Shown here one piece after another: positions 34,912 to 43,854 of a stretch of 64,000 nucleotides of DNA. The stretch covers positions 1 through 64,000 of the forward strand of contig CAINOE010000124.1 in the NCBI GenBank assembly GCA_903851415.1, in the 5' to 3' direction. Position 1 is the first letter of the stretch. Each line of letters opens with the position of its first letter. A program made the position numbers and the translations under genes. Below the pieces are notes generated by a model that saw only the letters and a list, made by a program, of their open reading frames with translations, had not been told where the DNA came from and made no database searches. The stretch is from an uncultured Rhodopila sp. (lineage in GTDB: Bacteria > Pseudomonadota > Alphaproteobacteria > Acetobacterales > Acetobacteraceae).

Positions 34912-36332
34912 CGGGCGCGCCCTGCCCGGGCGTAGCGGGCAAAGAACGTGTCGCCCTCCGGGGCCGGCAGATCGCGGCCGTCCGTCCAGCCGCCGATAAG
35001 CGGCAGGCTGGAGAAACGGCCTTTCTTGCGTCCCAGCCTCCCCAGCGCCACGGTCGACGCCCGTGTCGCCAGCCGATACAGCCACGGGCGGCGGGCGAGG
35101 AACGCCCACAGACCCATATTGGTCCGCGTCGCGCCCGGTGTCAGATGCCGCTCGAACTCCCGTTCGCGCCAATGGCGCATCAGCTTGGGCAGCGGGATCT
35201 TCACCGGGCAGACGCTCTCGCACTTGCCGCAGAAGGTGGAGGCGTTCGGCAGATGCCCCGCCTTGTCCACGCCGATGAGCCCGGGAGTCAGGACCGCCCC
35301 CATCGGCCCCGGATACACCCAGCCATAGGCATGGCCGCCGACGGCGCCGTAGACGGGACAATGATTCATGCAGGCGGCGCAGCGGATGCAGCGCAGCATC
35401 TCCTGGAATTCCGTTCCCAGCATGGCCGAACGACCGTTGTCGATGAGGACGACGTGGTATTCATCCGGCCCGTCGAGGTCGCCCGGCCGCCGCGCGCCGG
35501 TGGAGAACGTGGTGTAGACCGAGAAATCCTGACCGGTGGCGGATCGCGCCAGAACCCGCAACAAGGAGGTCGCGTCCTCCAGCGTGGGGATGCATTTTTC
35601 GATGCTGGCGAGCACGATGTGCACGCGCGGCAGGGTCTGGGTCAGGTCGCCGTTGCCCTCGTTGGTGACGATAATGCTGCTGCCGGTCTCGGCGATCAGG
35701 AAATTGGCGCCGGTGATGCCAACGTCGGCGGCGAGGAACTTCGACCGCAGTTTCGTCCGTGCCTCGATCAGCACGTCTCGCCGCTCATGGAACGTGCGGT
35801 CCGCCGGCAGGTCGGTGTGGGCTTTGCGGAAGGCGCTTTCCCAGTCCTCCATATTGAGGTGGAAGGCCGGCGCGATGATGTGGCTCGGCAGCTCGTGCCG
35901 GAGCTGGATGATGTATTCGCCGAGGTCGGTTTCTATCGGCTGGATGCCGTGCTGTTCGAGGTGCTCGTTGACGGCGATTTCCTCGCCGATCATGGATTTG
36001 CCCTTGGTGACGGTGCGGGCGTTGGCGGCCTGGCAGATCGCCAGCACGGCGGCGCGCGCCTCCCCGGCATCGGCGCACCAGTGCACCTTGCCGCCGGATT
36101 CCAGGACCTTCGTCTCGTAGGCTTCCAGGTAGAAATCCAGGTTCGCCAGCGCGTGGTTCTTGATGTCACGCGCGGTGTTGCGCAGTTCCTCGAACTCCGG
36201 CAGGGCGGCGACGGCGGCCGCCCGGCGGGCGATGAAGCTGGGGCCGCTGCGGGCCAGCGCCTTCTGCAGTCCGGCATTGCCAAGGGCTTCGTGAGCGTTT
36301 TTCTTGAAGGCCGATGAGGTGGCTATGTGCAT
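34908..36332 (-). CDS. lutB: Lactate utilization iron-sulfur protein LutB
   Basis: A 474-residue Fe-S protein. The LUD domain fills residues about 60-300 (KSMIGEEIAVNEHLEQHGI, GITGANFLIAETGSSIIVTNEGN), followed by two CxxCxxCxxxC clusters for [4Fe-4S] binding: RCAACMNHCPVYG and CGKCESVCPVKIP. A C-terminal segment of unknown role completes the usual length. I take ATG 36332 (MHIATSSAFKKNAHEALGNA); a longer frame upstream has no support. First gene of a lutB-lutC unit without lutA. Confidence 0.93.
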   Translation of the reverse strand: MHIATSSAFKKNAHEALGNAGLQKALARSGPSFIARRAAAVAALPEFEELRNTARDIKNHALANLDFYLEAYETKVLESGGKVHWCADAGEARAAVLAICQAANARTVTKGKSMIGEEIAVNEHLEQHGIQPIETDLGEYIIQLRHELPSHIIAPAFHLNMEDWESAFRKAHTDLPADRTFHERRDVLIEARTKLRSKFLAADVGITGANFLIAETGSSIIVTNEGNGDLTQTLPRVHIVLASIEKCIPTLEDATSLLRVLARSATGQDFSVYTTFSTGARRPGDLDGPDEYHVVLIDNGRSAMLGTEFQEMLRCIRCAACMNHCPVYGAVGGHAYGWVYPGPMGAVLTPGLIGVDKAGHLPNASTFCGKCESVCPVKIPLPKLMRHWREREFERHLTPGATRTNMGLWAFLARRPWLYRLATRASTVALGRLGRKKGRFSSLPLIGGWTDGRDLPAPEGDTFFARYARAGRAR

Positions 36333-36672
36333 GGCGTTTCCCGGACGAGCGTTTGACTTTTGATAGCGCCCGCGGCGGCTCTTGGCCATGGGCCTGGCAC
36401 GCGGACGAGGCTCTTATCTTCACATAAACTATCCTGGACTGACCCGGACAGCCGGACTCATGTGGCCCGGCGACGGCGACCCTCAAGACAACAAGTGTGC
36501 CGGCTGGCCCCGGTTCCAACCGCCGGTGCCGGCTCGGCACTGATACGTCCAGGGCGCCCCCAGGCTCACGGACAAATGTAGAGTTTGGTGCGGCCAACCA
36601 TGCATCCGATGACTTGCCACAGTAATCCCCGGCCTGCAACGTGAGCGGCTGATTGCCCTGAAGGCACCGACC
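36333..36672. other. 340-bp divergent spacer
   Basis: Lies between lutB (left) and the small membrane protein gene (right) and must hold both promoters. I see no coding frame with a ribosome site and no convincing symmetrical operator. Confidence 0.5.
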
Positions 36673-36876
36673 ATGCCGCTGGTAGCGTTGCTTTTGCTGA
36701 CTTGGGGGCTTTTCGGCTGTGCTGTCGTGGTCATGATGATCTACGGCGTGTTCGAGCATGTCGCGATGAATGATGCCGTGATGGCCGCGATCCTGGCAAC
36801 CGGCACGACTTTCCTCGCCAGTCTGGCCACTTTCCTGGCATGGCGCGGGCGCCGCCGCGACGGGCGGCAGCGATGA
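36673..36876 (+). CDS. Small two-helix membrane protein, coupled to the PQQ dehydrogenase
   Basis: A 67-residue protein with two hydrophobic segments (MPLVALLLLTWGLFGCAVVV, and about 38-55) and an Arg-rich cytoplasmic-type tail (WRGRRRDGRQR). A GAAGG ribosome site precedes ATG 36673. Its stop overlaps the start of the PQQ dehydrogenase by four bases (ATGA). Membrane-bound glucose dehydrogenases carry an N-terminal multi-helix anchor which the next protein lacks, so this peptide may supply anchoring or quinone access. That is inference; no known family is recognised. Confidence 0.6.
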   Translation: MPLVALLLLTWGLFGCAVVVMMIYGVFEHVAMNDAVMAAILATGTTFLASLATFLAWRGRRRDGRQR

Positions 36877-38798
36877 CAGTGCCGCGGCTGCCATGGGCGG
36901 TCTTGTTGCTTGCCGCTCCCGCGCTGTCCGGTTTCGCGGCCGAGCCTGAATCCGGCTGGCCCGTCACGGGCGGCGGTCCCGGCGGGGGCCACTTCACGCC
37001 ACTGGCTCAGATCACCGCGGCGAACCTCGGGCAACTTCAGGAAGCCTGGGTCTATCGCACCGGCGACTATTCCCGTGGCGAGCCGGGCCATCGCGCCACG
37101 ACCTTCGAGGCGACGCCGATATTGGCGCAGGATACACTGTATTTCTGCACGCCCTATAATCGGGTCATCGCCCTGGAGGCGGCGACCGGAAAGCTGCGCT
37201 GGGCGCACGAGCCCGACCCCGGGCTGGACCGTGCATACGACAAGCAGCATTCGCTGATTTGCCGCGGTGTGTCGTATTGGCAGGAAGCCGCGCCGGATCC
37301 GTCCCGGGCCTGCCAGACCCGCATCTTCCAGGGCGTGCTGGATGGGCGGCTGGAGGCGCTGGACGCCCGCACCGGAACGCTCTGCGCCGATTTCGCGTCG
37401 GGCGGCACCATCGACCTGAACAAGATGGACAACGGCGGTTCCGGAGCCGGAGTCGTCAACCTGACCTCGGCGCCGGTCGTGTTCGAGGATCTGGTGATCG
37501 TCGGCTCCGCCATCAGCGACAATCATGCCACCGCCATGCCGAGCGGGTTCGTCCGCGCCTTCGACGCCCGCAGCGGCCAGGAGCGCTGGCGCTGGAGCCC
37601 GATCCCGGAGGCGCTGCGCCAACAGACCGGGGCCGGCAATGTCTGGGCGCCCATGTCGGTCGACCCCGAACGCGGCATCCTGTATGCGCCGACAACCAGT
37701 CCCAGCCCGGACTACTGGGGGGGCCTGCGAGGCGATCCGTTGCCGGGCACCGACGCCGTGGTGGCGCTGAACGTCCGCACCGGGGCCGTGGTCTGGCAGT
37801 TCCAGACCGTGCACCATAACCTGTTCGACTACGACCTTCCGGCGCAGCCGACATTGGTCGATGTCGCGCGCGATGGGCAGGTCATCCCGGCGATAGCGCA
37901 GGCGACGAAGACCGGGTTTCTGTGGGTGCTGAACCGCGAAACCGGGGAGGCTGTTTTTCCCGTCGTCGAGCGCGCCGTGGCGCAGTCCGACGTGCCCGGG
38001 GAGCACTCGGCGCCGACGCAGCCGGAGCCCTTGATGCCGCCGCCATTGGCGCTGCAAAGCGTGTCGGATGGGGATGTCTGGGGCATCACGCCGCTCGACC
38101 GTGACGCCTGTCTTCGCCGCATCCACGGGCTGCGCAACGACGGCATCTTCACCCCGCCCAGCCTGCAGGGAAGCCTTGTGGTTCCGTATTTCGGCGGCGG
38201 GTCCAACTGGGGCGGCCCGGGGTATGATCCGAGATCGCATGTCGTCATCCTGAACGCGATGAATCTGCCCGGTTATGCGCGGCTGTTCCCCGCCGCCGAC
38301 TACGCCGCGCGGAAGCGTGCGGGCGGCCCGGACGAGGTGGCGCAGATGTCAGGTGCGCCGTACGGGATGCAGCGGGGGCTGGTGCTGTCGCCGCTCGGGG
38401 TTCCCTGCACGCGGCCCCCCTGGGGCACGATTGCCGCCGTGGATCTGGATACCGGGCGGATTCGCTGGCAGCACCCGTTCGGCACGCAGCCGACTGGGAT
38501 CCCGGGCCTGAATGCCCCGGCCAGTTGGGGCGCGCCGAACCTGGGCGGCCCTCTGGTGACAGGCGGCGGGCTGGTGTTCATCGGGGCCACGCCGGACGGG
38601 TTGTTCCATGCGCTCGATCTGGAGACAGGGGCGATCCTGTGGCAGCATGCGCTGCCGTTTCCCGGCGTGGCAACACCAATGAGCTTCCAGGCGGCCGACG
38701 GGCGGCAGTTCGTCGTTATCGCCGCCGGCGGGAGTATCCTGCTGCAATCGCCCATCGGCGACGCGCTGGTTGCCTTCGCGTTGACCGGGCCGAAGTGA
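36873..38798 (+). CDS. Secreted PQQ-dependent dehydrogenase (quinoprotein, glucose dehydrogenase-like)
   Basis: A 641-residue quinoprotein. A signal peptide (MTVPRLPWAVLLLAAPALSG, cleavage near residue 23) is followed by WPVTGGGPGGGHFTPLAQIT and an eight-bladed beta-propeller with repeated A-x-D-x-x-T-G-x-x-x-W tryptophan-docking motifs (EAATGKLRWAHE, DARSGQERWRW, DLDTGRIRWQHP, DLETGAILWQHA). It resembles the soluble domain of membrane glucose dehydrogenase more than alcohol dehydrogenases, and I do not see the adjacent vicinal Cys pair of methanol and ethanol dehydrogenases. No heme motif is present. It would oxidise a sugar or alcohol in the periplasm and pass electrons to ubiquinone. Coupled to the upstream membrane peptide. 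Confidence 0.85.
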   Translation: MTVPRLPWAVLLLAAPALSGFAAEPESGWPVTGGGPGGGHFTPLAQITAANLGQLQEAWVYRTGDYSRGEPGHRATTFEATPILAQDTLYFCTPYNRVIALEAATGKLRWAHEPDPGLDRAYDKQHSLICRGVSYWQEAAPDPSRACQTRIFQGVLDGRLEALDARTGTLCADFASGGTIDLNKMDNGGSGAGVVNLTSAPVVFEDLVIVGSAISDNHATAMPSGFVRAFDARSGQERWRWSPIPEALRQQTGAGNVWAPMSVDPERGILYAPTTSPSPDYWGGLRGDPLPGTDAVVALNVRTGAVVWQFQTVHHNLFDYDLPAQPTLVDVARDGQVIPAIAQATKTGFLWVLNRETGEAVFPVVERAVAQSDVPGEHSAPTQPEPLMPPPLALQSVSDGDVWGITPLDRDACLRRIHGLRNDGIFTPPSLQGSLVVPYFGGGSNWGGPGYDPRSHVVILNAMNLPGYARLFPAADYAARKRAGGPDEVAQMSGAPYGMQRGLVLSPLGVPCTRPPWGTIAAVDLDTGRIRWQHPFGTQPTGIPGLNAPASWGAPNLGGPLVTGGGLVFIGATPDGLFHALDLETGAILWQHALPFPGVATPMSFQAADGRQFVVIAAGGSILLQSPIGDALVAFALTGPK

Positions 38799-38914
38799 GG
38801 CGCCCGAGGCGAAACAGGCCCGAGGCCCGCTTGAACAGCCGGCCACTTCTGTAGCATGAGTCGCGCGACGGCGCTGTTGTTTGTTGCAAATCGATCTACC
38901 GAGGGAACAAGGCC

Positions 38915-39985
38915 ATGGCGCGCACCCACCGTATCGCGGTTCTCCCGGGCGACGGCATCGGCAAGGAAACCGTGCCGGAATCGCTGAAGGTGCTGGATGC
39001 GGCGGCGCGGCGCTTCGGCTTCGACCTGAACCTGACGCATTACGACTGGTCGTGCGAAACCTATAAGGACACCGGCCAGATGATGCCGGCTGACGGGCTG
39101 GACCAGTTGGCGAAGTCCGACTCCATCCTGTTGGGCGCGGTGGGGTGGCCGGGCGTGCCGGATCACGTCTCGCTGTGGGGGCTGCTGATCCCGATCCGGC
39201 GCGGCTTCGACCAATACGCGAATGTGCGGCCGTGCAAGCTGATGCCGGGGGTGCGGACGCCTCTGGCCGGGCGCACGGAGGCGGACATCGATTTCTACGT
39301 GGTGCGGGAAAACACCGAGGGCGAGTATTCCTCCGTCGGCGGCCGCATGTTCCAGGGCACCGACCGGGAGTTCGTCTCGCAGCAATCGGTGTTCAGCCGC
39401 ACGGGCGTGGACCGCATCCTGAAATACGCCTTCGAACTGGCGATGACCCGGCCGAAGAAGCACGTGACCTCGGCGACGAAGTCGAACGGCATCATCCACA
39501 CGATGCCCTACTGGGACGAGCGGTTCGCCGAGATGGCGGCCCAGTATCCCGAGGTCCGCACGGACCAGTACCACATCGATATCCTGTGCGCGCAGTTCGT
39601 GCAGCACCCGGATTGGTTCGATGTGGTCGTCGGGTCGAACCTGTTCGGCGATATCCTGTCCGACCTCGGCCCCGCGGTGGCGGGATCGATCGGCATTGCG
39701 CCATCGGCCAATATCAATCCGGAGCGGCTGTTTCCCTCGATGTTCGAGCCGGTGCACGGCTCCGCGCCCGACATCGCCGGCAAGTTCATCTGCAATCCCA
39801 TAGGCCAGATCTGGTCAGCCGCGCTGATGCTGGAGCATCTGGGCGAGGCGGAGGCGGCGGCCGCGATCATCGCGGCAATCGAAACCTTGCTGCGGGAAAG
39901 CGGCCCGAAGACGCGCGATATGGGCGGCCAGGCCGGGACGGCGGATGTCGGCAGCGCGATTGCCGATCTGGTTGCGATCGGCTGA
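38915..39985 (+). CDS. Tartrate dehydrogenase/D-malate dehydrogenase-type enzyme (isopropylmalate dehydrogenase family)
   Basis: A 356-residue NAD-dependent beta-decarboxylating dehydrogenase. IAVLPGDGIGKETVPESLKVL opens the fold, RPCKLMPGVRTPL and VVRENTEGEYSSVGGRMFQG form the substrate loop, and NLFGDILSDLGPAVAGSIG plus EPVHGSAPDIAGK hold the metal- and NAD-binding residues. The loop sequences match the tartrate/D-malate dehydrogenase branch (TtuC-like) better than leucine-pathway LeuB. It probably oxidises tartrate, D-malate or a similar 2-hydroxyacid. It starts about 115 bp after the PQQ dehydrogenase and may have its own promoter. Confidence 0.85.
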   Translation: MARTHRIAVLPGDGIGKETVPESLKVLDAAARRFGFDLNLTHYDWSCETYKDTGQMMPADGLDQLAKSDSILLGAVGWPGVPDHVSLWGLLIPIRRGFDQYANVRPCKLMPGVRTPLAGRTEADIDFYVVRENTEGEYSSVGGRMFQGTDREFVSQQSVFSRTGVDRILKYAFELAMTRPKKHVTSATKSNGIIHTMPYWDERFAEMAAQYPEVRTDQYHIDILCAQFVQHPDWFDVVVGSNLFGDILSDLGPAVAGSIGIAPSANINPERLFPSMFEPVHGSAPDIAGKFICNPIGQIWSAALMLEHLGEAEAAAAIIAAIETLLRESGPKTRDMGGQAGTADVGSAIADLVAIG

Positions 39986-40040
39986 AACCTGCCGATCGCT
40001 TGACGGTCGAGGCACCGGGGTACGAGCCCGAGATCAGCCC

Positions 40041-40075
40041 TTGGGATCGCGGCAGGCTTATGCCGCTAACCCCAA
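40041..40075. terminator. Two-tier hairpin between converging genes
   Basis: GCGGCA and TGCCGC (40049-40054 and 40061-40066) form a 6-bp stem, extended after small internal bulges by TTGGG and CCCAA (40041-40045 and 40071-40075). Symmetrical, so it could serve both directions. No T run follows. Confidence 0.35.
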
Positions 40076-40101
40076 GCAGCCTCATGCAGTTGCGCTGCGA
40101 G

Positions 40102-40176
40102 TTACGGCAGCTTGAGCAGGTATGCCACGGCGCCCGCAGTTCCGAACAAGATCCAAGCCCAAACAAAGAACGACAT
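40102..40176 (-). CDS. Possible 24-residue membrane peptide
   Basis: ATG 40176 to TAA 40102 on the reverse strand encodes MSFFVWAWILFGTAGAVAYL then LKLP, a single hydrophobic helix with an aromatic start and a Lys near the end. A GGGGGAAAGG ribosome-site stretch lies just upstream. The size and layout are those of small membrane subunits, but no specific family is recognised. It stands alone. Confidence 0.4.
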   Translation of the reverse strand: MSFFVWAWILFGTAGAVAYLLKLP

Positions 40177-40404
40177 CGCCTTTCCCCCAACTTCGAGTAT
40201 CATAAACTTGACTGGCGTAACCGCGCCGAAACGCAGACCGCGCAGAAACAATGGCACAAAGCTGGATTTTCGGCTATGGTTTTAAGGCAACCCCTCTATG
40301 CCGTAACACGACGGCGATGGCCGGGGCGGGACGCTGGATGTCCCAACCAGCCGTCGCTACTGCACAGTAGACCCCATAGTTCCCGTGCAGAGGATGAGGT
40401 AGGC

Positions 40405-41361
40405 ATGAGGTTCGGCCTGATCTACGAGTTGCAATTGCCGCGTCCGTGGGACGAGGGGTCCGAGCACAGGCTCGTACATGACGCGCTCGCCGAGGTCGAA
40501 GCCGCCGATCGGCTTGGATTCGACTATGTCTGGGCCCATGAGCACCACTTTCTGGAGGAGTATTCGCATAACTCCGCCCCTGAGGTGTTCCTCGCCGCGG
40601 CAGCCGGACGCACCAGTCAGCGTCGGCGCGCTCGCCTTCGCCTTCGTCGATCCCGCCGAGGCGGCGAAATGGGCCGGCGAATACTACGCGATCATAAAAT
40701 CCACGGAATGCGTGCCGATCGGCCATGCGGTGAATGCGAATATCGCGATGGCGACGGGATTTTCGGTGCATCACGACGAGGCGGAGGCGGTCAGGCGCGG
40801 CGGCGACGGCTTCCAGTTCTTCGGCTTCGCGCTTGGCCACCACTACGTCTATGTCGAGCACATCCCCGGCGTGACGAATGCATGGGAGCGGTTCGAGCGC
40901 GGGCGCGACGCGATGCCGCCCGCCTCAACGGCATCGGCACCCCCGCGCAACTCATCGATCGTCTTACACAATATCAGGATGCCGGGGTCGATCAGGTGAT
41001 CTTCGTCCAGCAGGCCGGCCGCAACACGCATGCGGACATTATCGCCTCGCTGGAGTTGTTCGCAGCCGAGGTGATGCCGGTGCTGAAAGCCGATCAGGCG
41101 GCGCGCGACGCCCGCAGGCAGGCGGAACTGGCGCTGCATATCGGGGCGGCTTTGAAACGGAAGACGTGGATGCGCCCGCTCGCGCCGGACGCGGTTCCGC
41201 CGATACCCGCCTACGGCTGTTCGGTTGTGGCGGGCGAAGGGACACCCAACGGGCTTTCAGCGCGACGTGGCGGCGGCATCAACATCCCGAGCGAGGATCC
41301 GTCCGAGCGGGTGCGTGCGGCCGGGGATGATCAGCCCCGGCGCGGGATCAGAACGGTGTAA
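40405..41361 (+). pseudogene. Decayed LLM-class flavin-dependent oxidoreductase
   Basis: Three pieces of one luciferase-like monooxygenase remain. Piece 1 (40405 to about 40610) reads MRFGLIYELQLPRPWDEGSE to PEVFLAAAAGRTS. Piece 2 (about 40615-40920) is in another frame: VSVGALAFAFVDPAEAAKWA through GFQFFGFALGHHYVYVEHIPG. Piece 3 (about 40915-41361) returns to the first frame: LNGIGTPAQLIDRLTQYQDA through DQVIFVQQAGRNTHADIIAS. About 100 residues expected between pieces 1 and 2 are missing, so there is at least one deletion and two frame shifts. The end runs into the mch gene on the other strand. Ribosome site and start survive, so decay may be fairly recent. Confidence 0.85.
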
Positions 41362-42386
41362 TCCAGATCAAGCAGCACCGCCGGATGCGCTTTGCCATCC
41401 GCCCCCTGGTCCGGAAAATCGGCACAGGAATGATCCTTCGCCGCAACCGTCCGAATCCGAAGTGCCCCCAGATCCGCCCGCAGTGGCAGCTTCGTAACGA
41501 TTTCCGACCAGGCGTAGATCGTATCGCCCGCGAAAGCCGGCGCAACATGCCGCCCGCCGTTAAGCGCCACCACCTTGAACGCGTTGGCGAGGCCATTGAA
41601 CGACAGCGCCCGGGCGATGCTGATGATGTGGCCGCCATAAATCAGACGCCGCCCAAAGCGCCCGTCCTTCGCTGCATGCTGGTTGAAATGCACCCGGGCG
41701 GTATTTTGCCAGAGGCGCGTGGCGAGCATGTGCTCGGCTTCCTCGATCGTCACGCCATCGATGTGATCGAGCCGCTCTCCCGTTTCGTAATCGTCCCACA
41801 GAGCCTCGCTGCCGGCCAACGCCGTGTCGTAAGCCGCCAGGTCGAGGCCGGACGGCACGGCAATATCCTCCACCCGCACCGCCTCCGGCAGCACCGGCAC
41901 GACCGGCGCGGGCGTCGGAGCGGCGCGATTCCGTTTCGGAACCAGAACCCAGCGGATATAGGACAGTACCACCTCGCCGCGCTGGTTGCTGCCCGTTGAC
42001 CGCACGTAGACCACGCCGGAGTCGCCCTTGGCGGTCTCACGCACGCCAATCACCTCGGAGACGGTGCTCAGCGTGTCGCCGGGATAGACCGGCACGCCGA
42101 AACGGCCATCGGCGTAGCCAAGATTTGCGATCGCATTCAGCGAAATGTCCGGCACCGTCTTGCCGAAAACGATGTGGAACACGGCCCAATCGTCAATCGG
42201 TGCCGCGGGCAATCCGATGGCCTGCGCCAGAGCGCGGCTCGACTGGACAGCGAAGCGCGAACCGTAAAGCGCGGTGTGCAAAGACACGTCGCCCTCGGTG
42301 ACCGTGCGCGGGGTGGCATGCACGATGGTCTGGCCGGGACGAAAATCTTCGAAGAAGTTGCCGGTTTTGGTTTTGGTGCTCGGCAT
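41331..42386 (-). CDS. mch: Mesaconyl-CoA hydratase (beta-methylmalyl-CoA dehydratase), MaoC family
   Basis: A 351-residue double-hotdog hydratase. It matches Mch of the ethylmalonyl-CoA pathway and the 3-hydroxypropionate bi-cycle: FFEDFRPGQTIVHATPRTVT, HIVFGKTVPDISLNAIANLG, LSYIRWVLVPKRN, TRLWQNTARVHFNQHAAKDG and RLIYGGHIISIARALSFNGL are all characteristic. It interconverts mesaconyl-C1-CoA and beta-methylmalyl-CoA. It lies 33 bp after mct on the same strand, and beyond its stop overlaps the decayed oxidoreductase by 31 bp. With mcl, on the other side of the divergent promoter, it can form a two-step route to glyoxylate and propionyl-CoA or the reverse. Confidence 0.93.
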   Translation of the reverse strand: MPSTKTKTGNFFEDFRPGQTIVHATPRTVTEGDVSLHTALYGSRFAVQSSRALAQAIGLPAAPIDDWAVFHIVFGKTVPDISLNAIANLGYADGRFGVPVYPGDTLSTVSEVIGVRETAKGDSGVVYVRSTGSNQRGEVVLSYIRWVLVPKRNRAAPTPAPVVPVLPEAVRVEDIAVPSGLDLAAYDTALAGSEALWDDYETGERLDHIDGVTIEEAEHMLATRLWQNTARVHFNQHAAKDGRFGRRLIYGGHIISIARALSFNGLANAFKVVALNGGRHVAPAFAGDTIYAWSEIVTKLPLRADLGALRIRTVAAKDHSCADFPDQGADGKAHPAVLLDLDYTVLIPRRG

Positions 42387-42419
42387 GGCGGCTCCTCTGC
42401 GAGGCGACGGGCAGCGGTC

Positions 42420-43661
42420 TCAGGTGATTTCCAGCGGCCCCGCGACCACCTTGGCGTCGCGCAGCCGGCCAATTTCGCTGTCGCTCAGACCCAGGTCGTG
42501 GCTGAGAATTTCATCGGTGTGCTCGCCCAGCAGCGGCGCCCTCCGCGGCGCCTCCCGCCCCGGGGCGGCAAAGCCGATCGGCGAGCCGGGCACCAGATAC
42601 CGGCCGATGCCGGGCTGGTCGAGTTCGGCAAACAGCGGGTTGGCCAGCGAGCAGCGCGGATCGTCCTCTACCATCTGGCGAAACGTCTGGTACGGCCCCC
42701 AGCACACCCCGGTGCCGTCGAACGCTGACCGCACCTCGGCGAGAGTCCGCGCCAGGCACCAGGGGCGGATCAGGCAGGAAATCGCCTCCCGCGCCTTGAA
42801 CCGGTCGCCTTCGCGGTGGGCGAAGTCGAGCTCCAGCAGGCCACCCAGGGCTTCGAACTTCACCGCAAGACCCGTCGCGGTGCCAAGTTCCTTCCACATC
42901 CGGTCGGTCACCACCGCGATATAGATTAGCCGCCCATCGCGCGTCTCGAAGTGCGAGCCATAGGCGCCGAACAGGTCGTTGCCATAGGCGCGGCGATCAT
43001 CGCCCGCGACCTGCACCTCGGCGATGTAGCCGAGATTCCCGGCCATGGCGAAAGCAATGTCGGCCAGGCTGACGCGCACCGCCTGCCCCTCGCCCGTCAG
43101 CCGGCGGTGCCGTTCGGCGGAAACCAGTCCGAGTGCCAGATTGATCCCCGCCAGCGCGTCCCACACCGGCATGACATGATTGACCGGGTTCGCCGCGGCG
43201 CCACCCCTGTCCGGGCCGGTGACAAACGGAAACCCGACCGCACAGTTTACCGTGTAATCGACGGCCGAGGTGCCGTCCGGATTGCCGATCAGCGTGGTCA
43301 TGATCAGGTCGGGGCGCCGCTGGCGCAGTGAGTCGTAACTCATCCAGCCTTTGGTGGCCGGGAAATTGGTCAGGAACAGCCCGTTCCCCGGCCCCGACTC
43401 CGTGATCAGCGCCGCCACCAGCTCCTGACCCTCGGGCTTGGCGGTATCGACCGCCAGGGACCGCTTCCCCTTGTTCAACCCGGCCCAATACAGGCTGCGG
43501 CCTTCCGCGGTGACGGGCCAGCGCCGCGCGTCGAGGCCGCCGCGGACGGGGTCGAAGCGGATCACGTCGGCGCCCATCTGGGCCAGCGTCATGCCGGCCA
43601 GCGGCGCCGCCACGAAGGCCGAGCCTTCCACAACCCTCAGTCCGTTCAGGATGCCCGTCAT
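42420..43661 (-). CDS. mct: Class III CoA transferase, mesaconyl-CoA C1-C4 CoA transferase-like
   Basis: A 413-residue CaiB-BaiF (class III) CoA transferase. From MTGILNGLRVVEGSAFVAAP through GADVIRFDPVRGGLDARRWP, NKGKRSLAVD and DYTVNCAVGFPFVTGP it resembles the mesaconyl-CoA C1-C4 transferase of Chloroflexus, which shifts CoA between the two carboxyls within one molecule. The catalytic Asp of this class is expected in the HVMPVWDALAG region (Asp of WD). I take ATG 43661, where the similarity begins. It precedes mch on the same strand. The matching C4-hydratase (Meh) is not in the window. Confidence 0.87.
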   Translation of the reverse strand: MTGILNGLRVVEGSAFVAAPLAGMTLAQMGADVIRFDPVRGGLDARRWPVTAEGRSLYWAGLNKGKRSLAVDTAKPEGQELVAALITESGPGNGLFLTNFPATKGWMSYDSLRQRRPDLIMTTLIGNPDGTSAVDYTVNCAVGFPFVTGPDRGGAAANPVNHVMPVWDALAGINLALGLVSAERHRRLTGEGQAVRVSLADIAFAMAGNLGYIAEVQVAGDDRRAYGNDLFGAYGSHFETRDGRLIYIAVVTDRMWKELGTATGLAVKFEALGGLLELDFAHREGDRFKAREAISCLIRPWCLARTLAEVRSAFDGTGVCWGPYQTFRQMVEDDPRCSLANPLFAELDQPGIGRYLVPGSPIGFAAPGREAPRRAPLLGEHTDEILSHDLGLSDSEIGRLRDAKVVAGPLEIT

Positions 43662-43854
43662 AGGCCAACTCCCCTTGATGCAGGCACGAGGCAATCAACC
43701 ATGCTTGATGAATTGCCGGGGAAACCGTACACTGACCCGGCCAAACAAGGAATACCCGTCGAAGACGGGACGCTGGCCGGGAAAGGATGCCGCCCACCGA
43801 ACCGGTGCCGGCCGAGACTGATCGACCCGGAGGCCAAGGAGGAAGGCAGATCCC

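Larger units (their letters stand above)
39986..40404. other. 419-bp intergenic region with a hairpin and a tiny reverse-strand ORF
   Basis: No conventional gene. It contains the hairpin at 40041-40075 and the 24-codon ORF at 40102-40176 described separately. The stretch 40180-40300 is less GC-rich and could hold promoters for that ORF and formerly for the decayed oxidoreductase gene. Confidence 0.5.

Noticed and set aside
39145-41361. Plus-strand frame of over 700 codons through the tartrate dehydrogenase-type gene and the decayed oxidoreductase
   Set aside because: Its first half is out of frame with the dehydrogenase and has no domain. Only the oxidoreductase pieces in its second half are meaningful, and those are described as a pseudogene.
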